A DNA stretch of 64,000 nt, from NCBI GenBank assembly GCA_910588245.1, contig CAJUQP010000001.1, forward strand, positions 124,001 through 188,000, read 5' to 3'. The notes under the pieces were generated by a model that did not search any database, had not been told where the DNA came from, and worked only from the letters and a program-made list of their open reading frames with translations. Positions 43,408 through 52,603 of this stretch are shown here, one piece after another (the stretch's first letter is position 1; every line of letters begins with the position of its first letter). Both the position numbers and the translations under genes were made by a program. The DNA comes from an uncultured Muribaculaceae bacterium (GTDB taxonomy: Bacteria > Bacteroidota > Bacteroidia > Bacteroidales > Muribaculaceae).

Positions 43408-44877
43408 ATGAAAACATACGACAAACTTATATTCGAGCTTTCAAAACCCGGACGCAAGGGCTTTGAGCTTCCCGCCGACAACTATGCAACCGACGGTCTG
43501 TCGGCCATTCCGTCTGACCTCCTGAGGGAAACACCTGCTGAACTTCCCGAAGTTAGCGAACTTGACGTGGTGCGCCACTTCACAAACCTTTCGAACAAGA
43601 ACTTCGGAGTAGACACAGGTTTCTATCCATTAGGAAGCTGCACAATGAAATACAATCCGAAGATCAACGAGGAGCTTGCAGCTCTGCCTGAGTTCACATC
43701 TCTTCACCCGCTGCAGGATGAGAAATCGGCGCAAGGCGCGCTTGAGCTTTACTGGAATCTACAGAACATGCTCGCAAACCTATCCGGACTTGCGGAGTTC
43801 ACGCTTAATCCATATGCGGGCGCACACGGGGAGCTTACAGGACTCATGGTGATGCGCCAGTATCACATGAGCAGATGCGATCTCAAACGCACGAAAGTCA
43901 TTGTGCCCAACTCTGCTCATGGCACCAACCCGGCTTCGGCTATGGTTGCAGGCCTTGAGGTAGTTGAAGTGAAATCAAAGCCCAATGGCTCGATCGATGT
44001 GGAGGATCTAAAACCACTTCTCGATGACACCATCGCAGGAATCATGATGACTAATCCGAACACACTCGGAATGTTTGAGACAGAGATCCTGGAAATCGCC
44101 AGACTCGTGCATGAGGCCGGAGGACTGCTTTATTATGATGGAGCCAATCTCAATCCGTTGCTCGGAAAAGTTCGTCCCGGCGACATGGGTTTCGACATTA
44201 TGCACATAAACCTCCACAAGACATTCTCAACCCCTCACGGAGGTGGAGGTCCGGGTTCCGGTCCGGTAGGCGTGGCGTCACATCTGGTAAAATATCTCCC
44301 CAACCCGCATGTAAAAAAAGATGCGGAAGGGAAATTCCATGTGGAATATGGAGATGACAGTCTCGGAAATATCTCCACTTTCCTTGGCAACTTCGGAGTC
44401 ATGATGAAAGCCTATGCCTATATTCTCACACTCGGAAAAGAGAACATCCGCAATGTTGGGCCGCTCGCTACCCTAAACGCAAATTATATTAAAGAGAATC
44501 TTAAAGATGATTATCTCCTTCCCATAGAAGGTGTCTGCAAGCATGAGTTTGTATTCGACGGTCTAAAAGACAAGTCGACAGGTGTAACTACACTTAATGT
44601 GGCCAAACGTCTGCTTGACTACGGCTTTCATGCTCCGACAATATATTTCCCGCTTCTCTTCCACGAATCTATGATGATCGAGCCGACAGAGACCGAAAGC
44701 AAAGAGACTCTTGATGAGTTTATCGAAGTGATGCACAAAGTTGCAAAGGAGGCTAAGGAAAATCCGCAGGCTGTCATCGACGCTCCTCTCACTACAATTG
44801 TCAGAAAACTCGACGAGACTGGAGCGGCCAAGAATCCGGTGCTTAACTACAGGGCTCTGAAAAACAAGGAGGCATGA
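43408..44877 (+). CDS. gcvPB: Glycine dehydrogenase (decarboxylating) subunit 2
   Basis: This is the C-terminal half of the split P protein and carries the PLP lysine in NLHKTFSTPHGGGGPGSG (near residue 271). Other marks are FYPLGSCTMKYNPKINEE, HPLQDEKSAQGALELYW and TNPNTLGMFE. With GcvPA it forms a heterotetramer that releases CO2 from glycine and loads the aminomethyl group on GcvH. The length (489) is normal. lpd overlaps its stop codon by 4 bp (ATGA), suggesting coupled translation. Confidence 0.95.
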   Translation: MKTYDKLIFELSKPGRKGFELPADNYATDGLSAIPSDLLRETPAELPEVSELDVVRHFTNLSNKNFGVDTGFYPLGSCTMKYNPKINEELAALPEFTSLHPLQDEKSAQGALELYWNLQNMLANLSGLAEFTLNPYAGAHGELTGLMVMRQYHMSRCDLKRTKVIVPNSAHGTNPASAMVAGLEVVEVKSKPNGSIDVEDLKPLLDDTIAGIMMTNPNTLGMFETEILEIARLVHEAGGLLYYDGANLNPLLGKVRPGDMGFDIMHINLHKTFSTPHGGGGPGSGPVGVASHLVKYLPNPHVKKDAEGKFHVEYGDDSLGNISTFLGNFGVMMKAYAYILTLGKENIRNVGPLATLNANYIKENLKDDYLLPIEGVCKHEFVFDGLKDKSTGVTTLNVAKRLLDYGFHAPTIYFPLLFHESMMIEPTETESKETLDEFIEVMHKVAKEAKENPQAVIDAPLTTIVRKLDETGAAKNPVLNYRALKNKEA

Positions 44878-46229
44878 AAAGTGATCTCATAATCATCGGC
44901 GCGGGTCCCGGAGGATACGAGACAGCGCTTGAAGCAGCAGCCACAGGGAAAAGCGTTACCCTTTTCAACGGTGGCCAGCTTGGAGGCACATGCCTAAACG
45001 AGGGATGCATACCGACCAAATGCCTTTGCACGGATTCAGAAATCATCGCCCGCTTCAAGGAGGGGGAAAAGTATGGCATTGACGATTTCACGTTCTCAAT
45101 CGATTTCAACAAGATAATCGAAAGAAAGAAGAATGTGACCGAGACATTGCGCGGAGGCATCGACACCATGCTCCGTCAGGCCAAAGTAAACGTTGTCAAT
45201 GCAATGGCATCGTTCAAGGACTCCAAGACAGTTGTGGCTGGAGAAGAGGAGTATACCGCCGATCAGATCATTATAGCGACAGGGAGCAAATCAAAATCCC
45301 TGCCCATACCCGGCCATGACCTCGAATGCGTGATGGATTCAACGCGGATCCTTGATCTTGAATACATTCCTGAATCTCTAACCATAATAGGAGGGGGTGT
45401 AATCGGAATGGAATTCGCTTCGATTTTCCATAATCTCGGATCTAAAGTCACTGTCATAGAGTTCATGAAACAGATTCTTCCTCCTTTCGACTCTGATATA
45501 GCCAAGCGTCTGAAGCAGACATTGTCTAAGAAAGGAATCAAGATTATCACCGGGGCGGCTGCCAAGGAGATACGTCAAAATGAATTCTATGAGATCGAGG
45601 TCACATACGAGATTAAAGGTAAAGAGGAAAAGATTATCTCTTCCGATCTTCTTATGGCCGTGGGACGTGCTCCGCGTGTGGATGGTCTTAATCTGGAAGC
45701 TGCAGGTGTGGAATATTCACCCAAAGGGATTGCTGTCGATGATAACATGCGCACGAGTGCTGAAGGCATATTCGCCATCGGCGATGTCAACGGACGCATG
45801 ATGCTCGCCCATGTGGCGTCATTCCAAGGGCAGAGAGCCTTGAACGCCATAGAAGGGAAAACCGACAGAATACGTTTCGATATCGTACCATCTGCAGTGT
45901 TCACAGTCCCCGAATGCGGCATGGCAGGAAAAACTGAAGAACAATGTAAGGCTGAGGGTATGGAGATCATGATAGGACAGAGTTTTTACAGGGCCAACGG
46001 TAAGGCGCTTGCCCTGGGAGAACCCGACGGTCTCTGTAAACTTATCTTCCGCAAGGAGGACGGTCTTCTTATCGGAGCCCACATCATGGGAGCGCAGGCG
46101 GCTGACCTTGCACAGCAGTGTGCAGATATGATGAACCGAGACACTAAACTGCCGGAACTGAAAGATATTATCTTCGGTCATCCTACAGTGAGCGAGGTCA
46201 TACTTTCTGCAGCAAGAGCAACCAGATAA
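44874..46229 (+). CDS. lpdA: Dihydrolipoyl dehydrogenase (L protein)
   Basis: This FAD enzyme reoxidises the lipoyl arm of GcvH, reducing NAD. The FAD-binding GAGPGG (residues 9-14) and the redox disulfide GGTCLNEGCIPTK (C40, C45) are present. The NAD-binding fold carries IIGGGVIGMEFASIF. The FAD segment is GIFAIGDVNGRMMLAH, and the C-terminal His-Glu pair lies in GHPTVSE. At 451 residues the length is normal. Its place at the end of the gcv operon indicates it serves glycine cleavage, and perhaps other 2-oxoacid complexes too. Confidence 0.95.
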   Translation: MKSDLIIIGAGPGGYETALEAAATGKSVTLFNGGQLGGTCLNEGCIPTKCLCTDSEIIARFKEGEKYGIDDFTFSIDFNKIIERKKNVTETLRGGIDTMLRQAKVNVVNAMASFKDSKTVVAGEEEYTADQIIIATGSKSKSLPIPGHDLECVMDSTRILDLEYIPESLTIIGGGVIGMEFASIFHNLGSKVTVIEFMKQILPPFDSDIAKRLKQTLSKKGIKIITGAAAKEIRQNEFYEIEVTYEIKGKEEKIISSDLLMAVGRAPRVDGLNLEAAGVEYSPKGIAVDDNMRTSAEGIFAIGDVNGRMMLAHVASFQGQRALNAIEGKTDRIRFDIVPSAVFTVPECGMAGKTEEQCKAEGMEIMIGQSFYRANGKALALGEPDGLCKLIFRKEDGLLIGAHIMGAQAADLAQQCADMMNRDTKLPELKDIIFGHPTVSEVILSAARATR

Positions 46230-46241
46230 TAAGAATGATGC

Positions 46242-46299
46242 AACACAAAGATATCCCCCGGAACTGTGATCACAGTTCCGGGGGATATCTTTGTGTTGT
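46242..46299. terminator. 58-bp perfect palindrome, bidirectional terminator
   Basis: The arms CAACACAAAGATATCCCCCG and so on to GTGA are mirrored exactly about 46270/46271 with no spacer. It lies between the convergent lpd and malQ genes. T-rich ends on both strands allow termination either way. Confidence 0.85.
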
Positions 46300-46333
46300 T
46301 GTCAGCACATGGAGAAATACTTGGTCAATATCT

Positions 46334-49012
46334 TCACCTTGCTGACGACTTTATAGCGTCATAAAGTTTTCTATTGAATTCGTCGGCAGAAATCAGGCTC
46401 TCAGCTGTGAGATGCATCCTGTATCTCCAGTAGTGGTGAGAATCGGCAGGTTCGTTGATCTGCTCATCGTGAGGATTCTCACGCCTTAGCTTTCCATCGG
46501 CAGAAAGCCAGTCGGCAAGAGGGATGATACAGAACATCGAAGGACTCTTAAGGTTGAGATCAAGTATCTTCTCGCAAATCCAGGGCTCTGCGAAATAGGG
46601 AGCCTCTCCGGCCTGATGCAGAGCATTGTTATAGAATCTCTGAGTCACAGCACGATCAGATTCCCACCAGGCCCTGATGCCACCCATGTCATGAGTGGAA
46701 GTGGTGCACACTGAGAAATAAGGATAATGCCAGGTATCGCCAAACTCAAGAGCAGGGTCCTTTGGCATTCTCTGAATCTCAAGTGACAGGATCTCAAGAC
46801 GCCTCATGACCTCAGGTACACAATCCGGAATCATGCCGAGGTCTTCAGCACACGTGAGCATACCGGTTGAGTCGATGACAGGCGGCAGCTTCCACATAGC
46901 TTTACCATACCAGAATTCATTATGACGATGGTAGAAGAAATCATTATAGAGACGATTGAACGACCATTTCTCATAATCCGACAGCACCCGGTACTGGTAT
47001 GTGAATTGTGCGGCGATACGGGGATGATAGTGACCCTTATGATATGGATCCTCAATAAAGAGCACATCATCGATAAGTCCCATGAGCGCATTGCAAATTC
47101 TTTGATTCTTCTCCGTATTCTCAAGAGACGAAAAATAATCCATGACTTTCCTCTGTGGATCGACAAACGGACGCAAACGGTATCTACCCTCCGGGAGAGA
47201 GTCAAGATAGGTCTTCTTGACATCATCGGTATATTCACCGAAGAAATCAGTAAGCATCCATTCGAGGATAAGAGGCTTTGTCTGAACTTCAGGATCAATC
47301 CAGAAATCATAGCTGTGGCGAAGTTCCTCGGGAGAATAGGGGAGCGCAGGGTTAAAGTATCCCAGCAGCCCATGGACGGCATCCATCGGAATCTGCCAAA
47401 TACGGAAGAATCCGAGAATATGGTCAATACGATACGCATCGAAATATTCAGCCATCTTGCGGAACCTCTCTTTCCACCAGCGGAAACCGTCGAGCGACAT
47501 CTCATCCCAGTTGTATGTGGGGAAGCCCCAGTTCTGTCCGAGTACTGAAAAATCATCAGGCGGAGCCCCAGCCTGGCAATCCATGTTAAACAGACGCGGA
47601 TTTTGCCATGCATCAGCACTGAACCGACTGACTCCGATAGGTATGTCCCCCTTTAAGACGACTTCGTTTAGATGCGCATAGTCTCTTGCATCGCGAAGCT
47701 GACGGTCAAGATGGAACTGAAGGAAATAATGGAAACGGACTTTGTCGGAGAATCTGGAGCATATCTCATCGACTTTCGATGCAGTACACTCAACATACTC
47801 GCCCCAAAGGCTGTGGTCGGGCGTATTGTACTCATCACGAAGCACCCTCCAGGCCGCATAAGGTTTAAGCCAGCTTTCATTGTGGGAAAAGAACTTGGCA
47901 AACTCAGCAGATCTAAGATCTGTCTCCCCTTTCTGAGCGTAAATCTCGCGGAAGTATTCATTCTTGGCCTTATTGACGGCCTCATAGTCAATCTGAGGAA
48001 GCTGATTGAGTTCAGCAGCAATTTTACGGAAATGCTCTCTGCGTTCAGCATTTTCTAAGACACCAACGGCTTCCGGACGAAGATACATGGGGTGAAGCGC
48101 GAAAGAGGAATTCGCGCTGTAAGGATAGGAATCAACCCACGTGCATAGTTTTGTAGTGTCGTTGATCGGAAGCAATTGCAAAACCTTCTGGCCTGTCTTA
48201 CGACACCAGGCTACCATCTTCTTAATGTCAAGGAAATCGCCAACTCCGAAATCATCCTCAGTGCGGATTGAGAATACAGGAATAGCCGTTCCGGCACCCT
48301 TCCAATCATTACGTGGGCTGGCAAATCTAAGACCATCAACAATGATGCGGCATTCCGGATCCTCATTGACAAAACCGCAGATTCGATTGTCGATCGTCTC
48401 CCAGGCAACAGCTTCACGAGTGTCCTTCTTAACTATAAGGAACTTATACTGGAAGGGCTTAGTAAATTCCGACAAGGGAAGGTTGACAGTCCACTCCGGG
48501 AAAGCAGAGTCGTTCATAAGCACAGCCTTTGCAGGATCCCAGTCACCGAGGATATCACCCTCGCCTGCCATGGCCAACGCCTCATCTGGCATAACCATCG
48601 GCGCACTCACACGCAGCTGCAGCGTTCCCGGCAGAGGCATCAGAGGCTGATCCTTAAACCGGCGAAGCAATATGCCATCGATGAAAGCAGAGGAATAGTA
48701 AGGCTTGTCGTTGGGCTGATCCTGCCAGGAATCAAATATCTTAACGTCTCCAGCCCCTCCCGACGCCTCGAATCTGTGGGGTTTGCCCCATTCAAAACGC
48801 CATTCCTTACCCGGCGCCTTTACAATAAAATAATAGTCGAAGCTACCCGGCATTTCATCGAGTTCAAGCTCATAAATCCAGGTATCGGGAGAAGACAATC
48901 TCATCTCCACGGCCTCTCTCGCATCTCCTGCCCCAAGCTGGAGGATATTGCCGCAAAGATAGAGCGCTTCTCCCCATTGGGTGTGATAATTAAGACTGAA
49001 CGAGATTTTCAT
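46334..49012 (-). CDS. malQ: 4-alpha-glucanotransferase with N-terminal starch-binding domains
   Basis: This GH77 amylomaltase disproportionates malto-oligosaccharides in cytoplasmic glycogen/starch metabolism. Two CBM20-like modules occupy about residues 1-240 (FSLNYHTQWGEALYLCGN, then LQLRVSAPMVMPDEALAMAG). The catalytic barrel follows, with VLQLLPINDTT, YRIDHILGFFRIW holding the nucleophile Asp, CAEDLGMIP holding the acid/base Glu, and CTTSTHDMGGIRAW. At 892 residues it matches the long Bacteroidetes and plant DPE2-like form. It probably follows nrdJ from a separate transcript, because a palindromic terminator lies between them. No clean -7 box is seen. Confidence 0.93.
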   Translation of the reverse strand: MKISFSLNYHTQWGEALYLCGNILQLGAGDAREAVEMRLSSPDTWIYELELDEMPGSFDYYFIVKAPGKEWRFEWGKPHRFEASGGAGDVKIFDSWQDQPNDKPYYSSAFIDGILLRRFKDQPLMPLPGTLQLRVSAPMVMPDEALAMAGEGDILGDWDPAKAVLMNDSAFPEWTVNLPLSEFTKPFQYKFLIVKKDTREAVAWETIDNRICGFVNEDPECRIIVDGLRFASPRNDWKGAGTAIPVFSIRTEDDFGVGDFLDIKKMVAWCRKTGQKVLQLLPINDTTKLCTWVDSYPYSANSSFALHPMYLRPEAVGVLENAERREHFRKIAAELNQLPQIDYEAVNKAKNEYFREIYAQKGETDLRSAEFAKFFSHNESWLKPYAAWRVLRDEYNTPDHSLWGEYVECTASKVDEICSRFSDKVRFHYFLQFHLDRQLRDARDYAHLNEVVLKGDIPIGVSRFSADAWQNPRLFNMDCQAGAPPDDFSVLGQNWGFPTYNWDEMSLDGFRWWKERFRKMAEYFDAYRIDHILGFFRIWQIPMDAVHGLLGYFNPALPYSPEELRHSYDFWIDPEVQTKPLILEWMLTDFFGEYTDDVKKTYLDSLPEGRYRLRPFVDPQRKVMDYFSSLENTEKNQRICNALMGLIDDVLFIEDPYHKGHYHPRIAAQFTYQYRVLSDYEKWSFNRLYNDFFYHRHNEFWYGKAMWKLPPVIDSTGMLTCAEDLGMIPDCVPEVMRRLEILSLEIQRMPKDPALEFGDTWHYPYFSVCTTSTHDMGGIRAWWESDRAVTQRFYNNALHQAGEAPYFAEPWICEKILDLNLKSPSMFCIIPLADWLSADGKLRRENPHDEQINEPADSHHYWRYRMHLTAESLISADEFNRKLYDAIKSSAR

Positions 49013-49052
49013 GTGAGAAATTTATTTAGTTATTTCAAAAAATCAATATAGT

Positions 49053-49080
49053 GTTCCGGCCGGATTAATCCGGCCGGAAC
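49053..49080 (-). terminator. 28-bp perfect palindrome after nrdJ
   Basis: GTTCCGGCCGGATT is followed directly by its reverse complement. On the minus strand a TTTTTT run begins about 13 nt later. It most likely ends nrdJ transcription. Confidence 0.7.
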
Positions 49081-49092
49081 CGAAAATGTCTG

Positions 49093-51651
49093 TCATCCGC
49101 AACGCGAGGTGCCACAAGTGGTACAGATAAGGCATCCTTCCTGATATATCAGCGTTTCCGATCCACAGTTTGGACATTTCTGTCCCTTGGCAACAGTGCC
49201 GTTGGGTAGATATTTCTTCAAGGCGCGCTCCACACCATTCTTCCAAGTGTTTATGCTGGTCGAATCAAGTTCGAGACCTCCGACAAGCTTAAGCACCTGA
49301 TCGATTGGCATACCATAACGAAGCACACCGGAAATCAGTTTAGCATAATTCCAGAATTCCGGATTGAACTTCTCGCTCAGTCCCTCTATAGTGGTCTTAT
49401 AGCCTCTCTTATTAATAAACTGGAAATCATATCTCTTGCGCCCGTTCTCATCAATAGCCTTGATGATCTTACCATGATTAACCCGTTTGGGACAGAAGAT
49501 GCCATCTTCATCATCAGCGAGACCGGTAAAGATCTCATACGGTTTGCCATCGACAAGACCGACAAAAGCGATCCACTTCTCCTTATTATTTTGGAAACGC
49601 ACCACATCGGCATCAAGTTCAATCGGACGTTTAACCACATGCTCCGGAAGATGAATCAGCTCATTGGCTGAGACTTCCCCATCCTTTGTTTCCTTCTTCT
49701 TCTGCACGGCCTCCAGCACATTGTTGCGGGAACCATCGCGATAGACAGTACAGCCTTTGCATCCCGAGCGCCAAGCCTCCTCATACAGTTCTGCCACGAG
49801 CTCTTCAGACACATCATTAGGAAGGTTGATAGTCACGCTTATGGAATGGTCCACCCATTTCTGTATGGCACCCTGCATCCTGACTTTCTCCAGCCAGTCG
49901 ACGTCGTTGGCGGTAGCCTTATAATATGGAGACTGCGCTACAAGCGACTCAATCTCCTCCGCCGAAAGATTGTCTTTCACATCAATACCGTTTATCTTCA
50001 TCCATTCAAGGAATTTGTGGTGATAAACAACATATTCCTCAAAAGAATCACCAACTTCATCTACAAAATCAATCCTGACATTCTCATCGCTGGGATTGAC
50101 TTTGCGGCGACGTTGATATACGGGCATGAAGACCGGCTCGATACCGGAAGAGGTCTGCGTCATTATAGATGTAGTTCCAGTAGGAGCAATAGTCAGGCAG
50201 GCAATATTCCTACGTCCGACTTTTTCCATCCTTTCTACCATCTCCGGAGCGGCTTCGCGCAATCTTTCGATATAAGGATTGTTCCTTTCACGCTGAGCAT
50301 CGTATATCTCAAACGCACCTCTCTGCTCGGCCAGATCCACAGAAGCTCCGTAATAAGCCACGGCAAGGGTCTTATGCACCTCGACTGAGAAATCTGTAGC
50401 CTCCTTTGTGCCATAACGCAGACCGAGAGCTGCAAGCATGTCGCCCTCTCCGGTAGTGCCACATCCGGTGCGACGTCCCCTGAGAGTCTTCTCCCTAATC
50501 TTCTTCCAAAGATTAAGTTCAGTCTGTTTCACCTCAGCAACTTCCGGATCGGATTTTATCTTGTCAATAATGACATCGATTTTTTCTGCCTCCAGGTCAA
50601 TGATATCATCCATAATCCTCTGTGCATAGCCTGCATGACGACGAAGAAGATCGAAATCAAATCTCGCTTCGGGCGTGAAAGGATCGATAACATAACTGTA
50701 GAGATTAATTGCAGCAAGACGGCAGCTATCGTAAGGGCAAAGAGGTATCTCTCCGCAAGGATTGGTAGAAACAGACCGGAAACCCAGATCAGCATAGCAA
50801 TCAGCCACACTCTCCCTCACGACAGTATCCCAGAAAAGGACACCGGGCTCAGCACTTTTCCATGCATTATGTATAATCTTTCTCCACAATGCGGCAGCAT
50901 CTATATCCTGACGAATCGAAGGAAAGTCAGAGTCAACAGGGAATCTCTGCTCATATGGGGTGCCATTGATAGCGGCATTCATGAAATCATCGTCTATCCG
51001 TACGGATACATTGGCACCAGTCACCTTTCCCTGCACCATCTTGGCATCAATAAAACCGTCGGCATCCGGATGACGTATGCTTACAGACAGCATCAGAGCG
51101 CCTCTACGGCCATCCTGTGCAACCTCCCTTGTGGAATTACTATAGCGTTCCATGAAAGGGACAAGCCCTGTGGATGTCAGTGCGGAATTCTTCACAGCAG
51201 TACCCTTCGGACGAAGGTGGGAGAGATCATGGCCAACGCCTCCACGACGTTTCATAAGCTGCACCTGTTCTTCGTCTATCTTGACAATGCCTCCATAAGA
51301 GTCAGGTCCACCATCAAGCCCTATAACGAAACAGTTGGACAAAGATCCGACTTGATAATGATTGCCAATTCCGGCCATAGGACTTCCTTGGGGCACTATA
51401 TATCTGAAATTCCTCAGAAGATCGAAAACTTCTTCTTCCGACATAGGGGAGGGATACTTCGATTCGATACGGGCAATCTCGGATGCGATGCGGTGGTGCA
51501 TATCATCGGGAGTCTTCTCGTAATAATTGCCGTCAGAATCCTTAAGGGCATATTTTGTAGCCCACACTCTGGCGGCAAGTTCGTCTCCTTTAAAATACTC
51601 TACCGACGCCGCGAATGCATCATCGAAACCATATGTTAAATTCTCAGCCAT
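49093..51651 (-). CDS. nrdJ: Vitamin B12-dependent (class II) ribonucleotide reductase
   Basis: The enzyme makes deoxyribonucleotides using adenosylcobalamin, so it works with or without oxygen. The barrel has the family blocks YIVPQGSPMAGIGNHY, SLSNCFVIG, RRGGVGHDLSHLRPKG, STNPCGEIPLCPYDSCRLAAINLYS (quoted in part as NPCGEIPL) and IAPTGTTSIM. The thiyl-radical cysteine is in the NPCGEIP segment. A C-terminal region ends in a zinc-ribbon-like pair (CPNCGS and CTTCG) with the terminal cysteines used for re-reduction. At 852 residues the length is normal. No class I enzyme is visible here. Its promoter lies face to face with that of a nitroreductase. Confidence 0.94.
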   Translation of the reverse strand: MAENLTYGFDDAFAASVEYFKGDELAARVWATKYALKDSDGNYYEKTPDDMHHRIASEIARIESKYPSPMSEEEVFDLLRNFRYIVPQGSPMAGIGNHYQVGSLSNCFVIGLDGGPDSYGGIVKIDEEQVQLMKRRGGVGHDLSHLRPKGTAVKNSALTSTGLVPFMERYSNSTREVAQDGRRGALMLSVSIRHPDADGFIDAKMVQGKVTGANVSVRIDDDFMNAAINGTPYEQRFPVDSDFPSIRQDIDAAALWRKIIHNAWKSAEPGVLFWDTVVRESVADCYADLGFRSVSTNPCGEIPLCPYDSCRLAAINLYSYVIDPFTPEARFDFDLLRRHAGYAQRIMDDIIDLEAEKIDVIIDKIKSDPEVAEVKQTELNLWKKIREKTLRGRRTGCGTTGEGDMLAALGLRYGTKEATDFSVEVHKTLAVAYYGASVDLAEQRGAFEIYDAQRERNNPYIERLREAAPEMVERMEKVGRRNIACLTIAPTGTTSIMTQTSSGIEPVFMPVYQRRRKVNPSDENVRIDFVDEVGDSFEEYVVYHHKFLEWMKINGIDVKDNLSAEEIESLVAQSPYYKATANDVDWLEKVRMQGAIQKWVDHSISVTINLPNDVSEELVAELYEEAWRSGCKGCTVYRDGSRNNVLEAVQKKKETKDGEVSANELIHLPEHVVKRPIELDADVVRFQNNKEKWIAFVGLVDGKPYEIFTGLADDEDGIFCPKRVNHGKIIKAIDENGRKRYDFQFINKRGYKTTIEGLSEKFNPEFWNYAKLISGVLRYGMPIDQVLKLVGGLELDSTSINTWKNGVERALKKYLPNGTVAKGQKCPNCGSETLIYQEGCLICTTCGTSRCG

Positions 51652-51723
51652 TTAAACTAAATATAAGGGTCAAATGAATCATGTTGATGGCAATAGATCC
51701 ATATTAATAATCCATGCAGAGTG

Positions 51724-51731
51724 CAAATTTA
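51724..51731 (-). promoter_or_regulatory. -7 box of nrdJ
   Basis: On the minus strand TAAATTTG fits the consensus. It sits 13 bp from the opposing -7 box of the nitroreductase gene, so the two polymerase sites overlap. No good -33 found. Confidence 0.6.
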
Positions 51732-51744
51732 GCAAAAAAAATAT

Positions 51745-51752
51745 TATCTTTG
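51745..51752 (+). promoter_or_regulatory. -7 box of the nitroreductase
   Basis: TATCTTTG fits the consensus. A transcript from here starts right at a terminator-like hairpin. Confidence 0.65.
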
Positions 51753-51755
51753 CAT

Positions 51756-51793
51756 AATCCGAATCAGTTTCTTGGAGATTCGGATTGTTTTTT
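51756..51793 (+). terminator. Leader attenuator before the nitroreductase
   Basis: AATCCGAAT pairs perfectly with ATTCGGATT around a 13-nt loop and TTTTTT follows at 51788-51793. It lies between the -7 box and the ATG at 51822, so it should stop most transcripts unless read-through is induced. Confidence 0.65.
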
Positions 51794-51821
51794 AGCTTCC
51801 AATCGACGATATTTTTGGCAT

Positions 51822-52574
51822 ATGGAAATGAAAGATTATTTTTCAAACCGGGTAACAATCCGGAAATATGAAGACAAAAAGATTCCCAAAGAAACCATCG
51901 ACTCAATTCTGGAAAAAGCGATGAGAGCCCCGACGTGTGGAAACATGCAACTATATTCCGTAGTAGTAACCCAAGACGCGGCAAGAAAAAAGGAACTCGC
52001 TCAATATCACTTCAACCAACCGGCTGCAACCGGTTGTGATACTATCCTGACAGTCTGTGCAGATTTCAAAAGATTCTGCCAATGGTGTGAGGCAAGCGGC
52101 GCCAGACCTGGATACTCTAACTTTCATTCTTTTATAATGGCGCTAACGGATGCTGTGATATATGCGCAGCAGATTGTCACGATAGCAGAAATGAACGGCC
52201 TCGGCACTTGTTATCTGGGAACTGTAAACTATAACGCAAAGGAAATCTCAGATTTTCTCAATCTCCCCGACCATGTAGTTCCCGTCGCATCTATATCATT
52301 AGGCTACCCTGCAGAGACGGACGGGCAACCTGACAGGCTCCCACTCAAAGCAATTGTACATGAAGAAAAATATCGCGACGACACCATATCAGATACGAAA
52401 GAGTTCTTCAAGGCTAAAGATGAGGATCCTGCAAACCAGGTTTTCATTAAGGAGAATGATAAACGGAGTCTCGCGGAAGTTTTCACAGATATACGATATC
52501 CGAAATCAACCAACGAAAAGGTATCGGCTTCGTTTATAAATCTTCTCAAAGAGAAAGGATTCATGACGGAATGA
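51822..52574 (+). CDS. NADPH-dependent nitroreductase (NfsA-like)
   Basis: An FMN-binding reductase of the nitroreductase superfamily that reduces nitro-compounds or quinones. The FMN phosphate site appears as SNRVTIRKYEDKKIP near the N-terminus. APTCGNMQLYSVVV forms the second flavin contact, and GLGTCYLG with the VASISLGYPAE segment the later ones. At 250 residues it fits NfsA-type enzymes. The start is ATG 51822; an upstream in-frame ATG at 51714 would lie before the promoter. It is expressed behind an attenuator hairpin, which suggests regulation by a small effector or by stress. Confidence 0.88.
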   Translation: MEMKDYFSNRVTIRKYEDKKIPKETIDSILEKAMRAPTCGNMQLYSVVVTQDAARKKELAQYHFNQPAATGCDTILTVCADFKRFCQWCEASGARPGYSNFHSFIMALTDAVIYAQQIVTIAEMNGLGTCYLGTVNYNAKEISDFLNLPDHVVPVASISLGYPAETDGQPDRLPLKAIVHEEKYRDDTISDTKEFFKAKDEDPANQVFIKENDKRSLAEVFTDIRYPKSTNEKVSASFINLLKEKGFMTE

Positions 52575-52603
52575 AAATATCATACTTGTTTAGTCAAGTG
52601 AAA

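Noticed and set aside
50635..51639. A 334-codon plus-strand frame across nrdJ
   Set aside because: Antisense to conserved class II reductase motifs; no domain seen.
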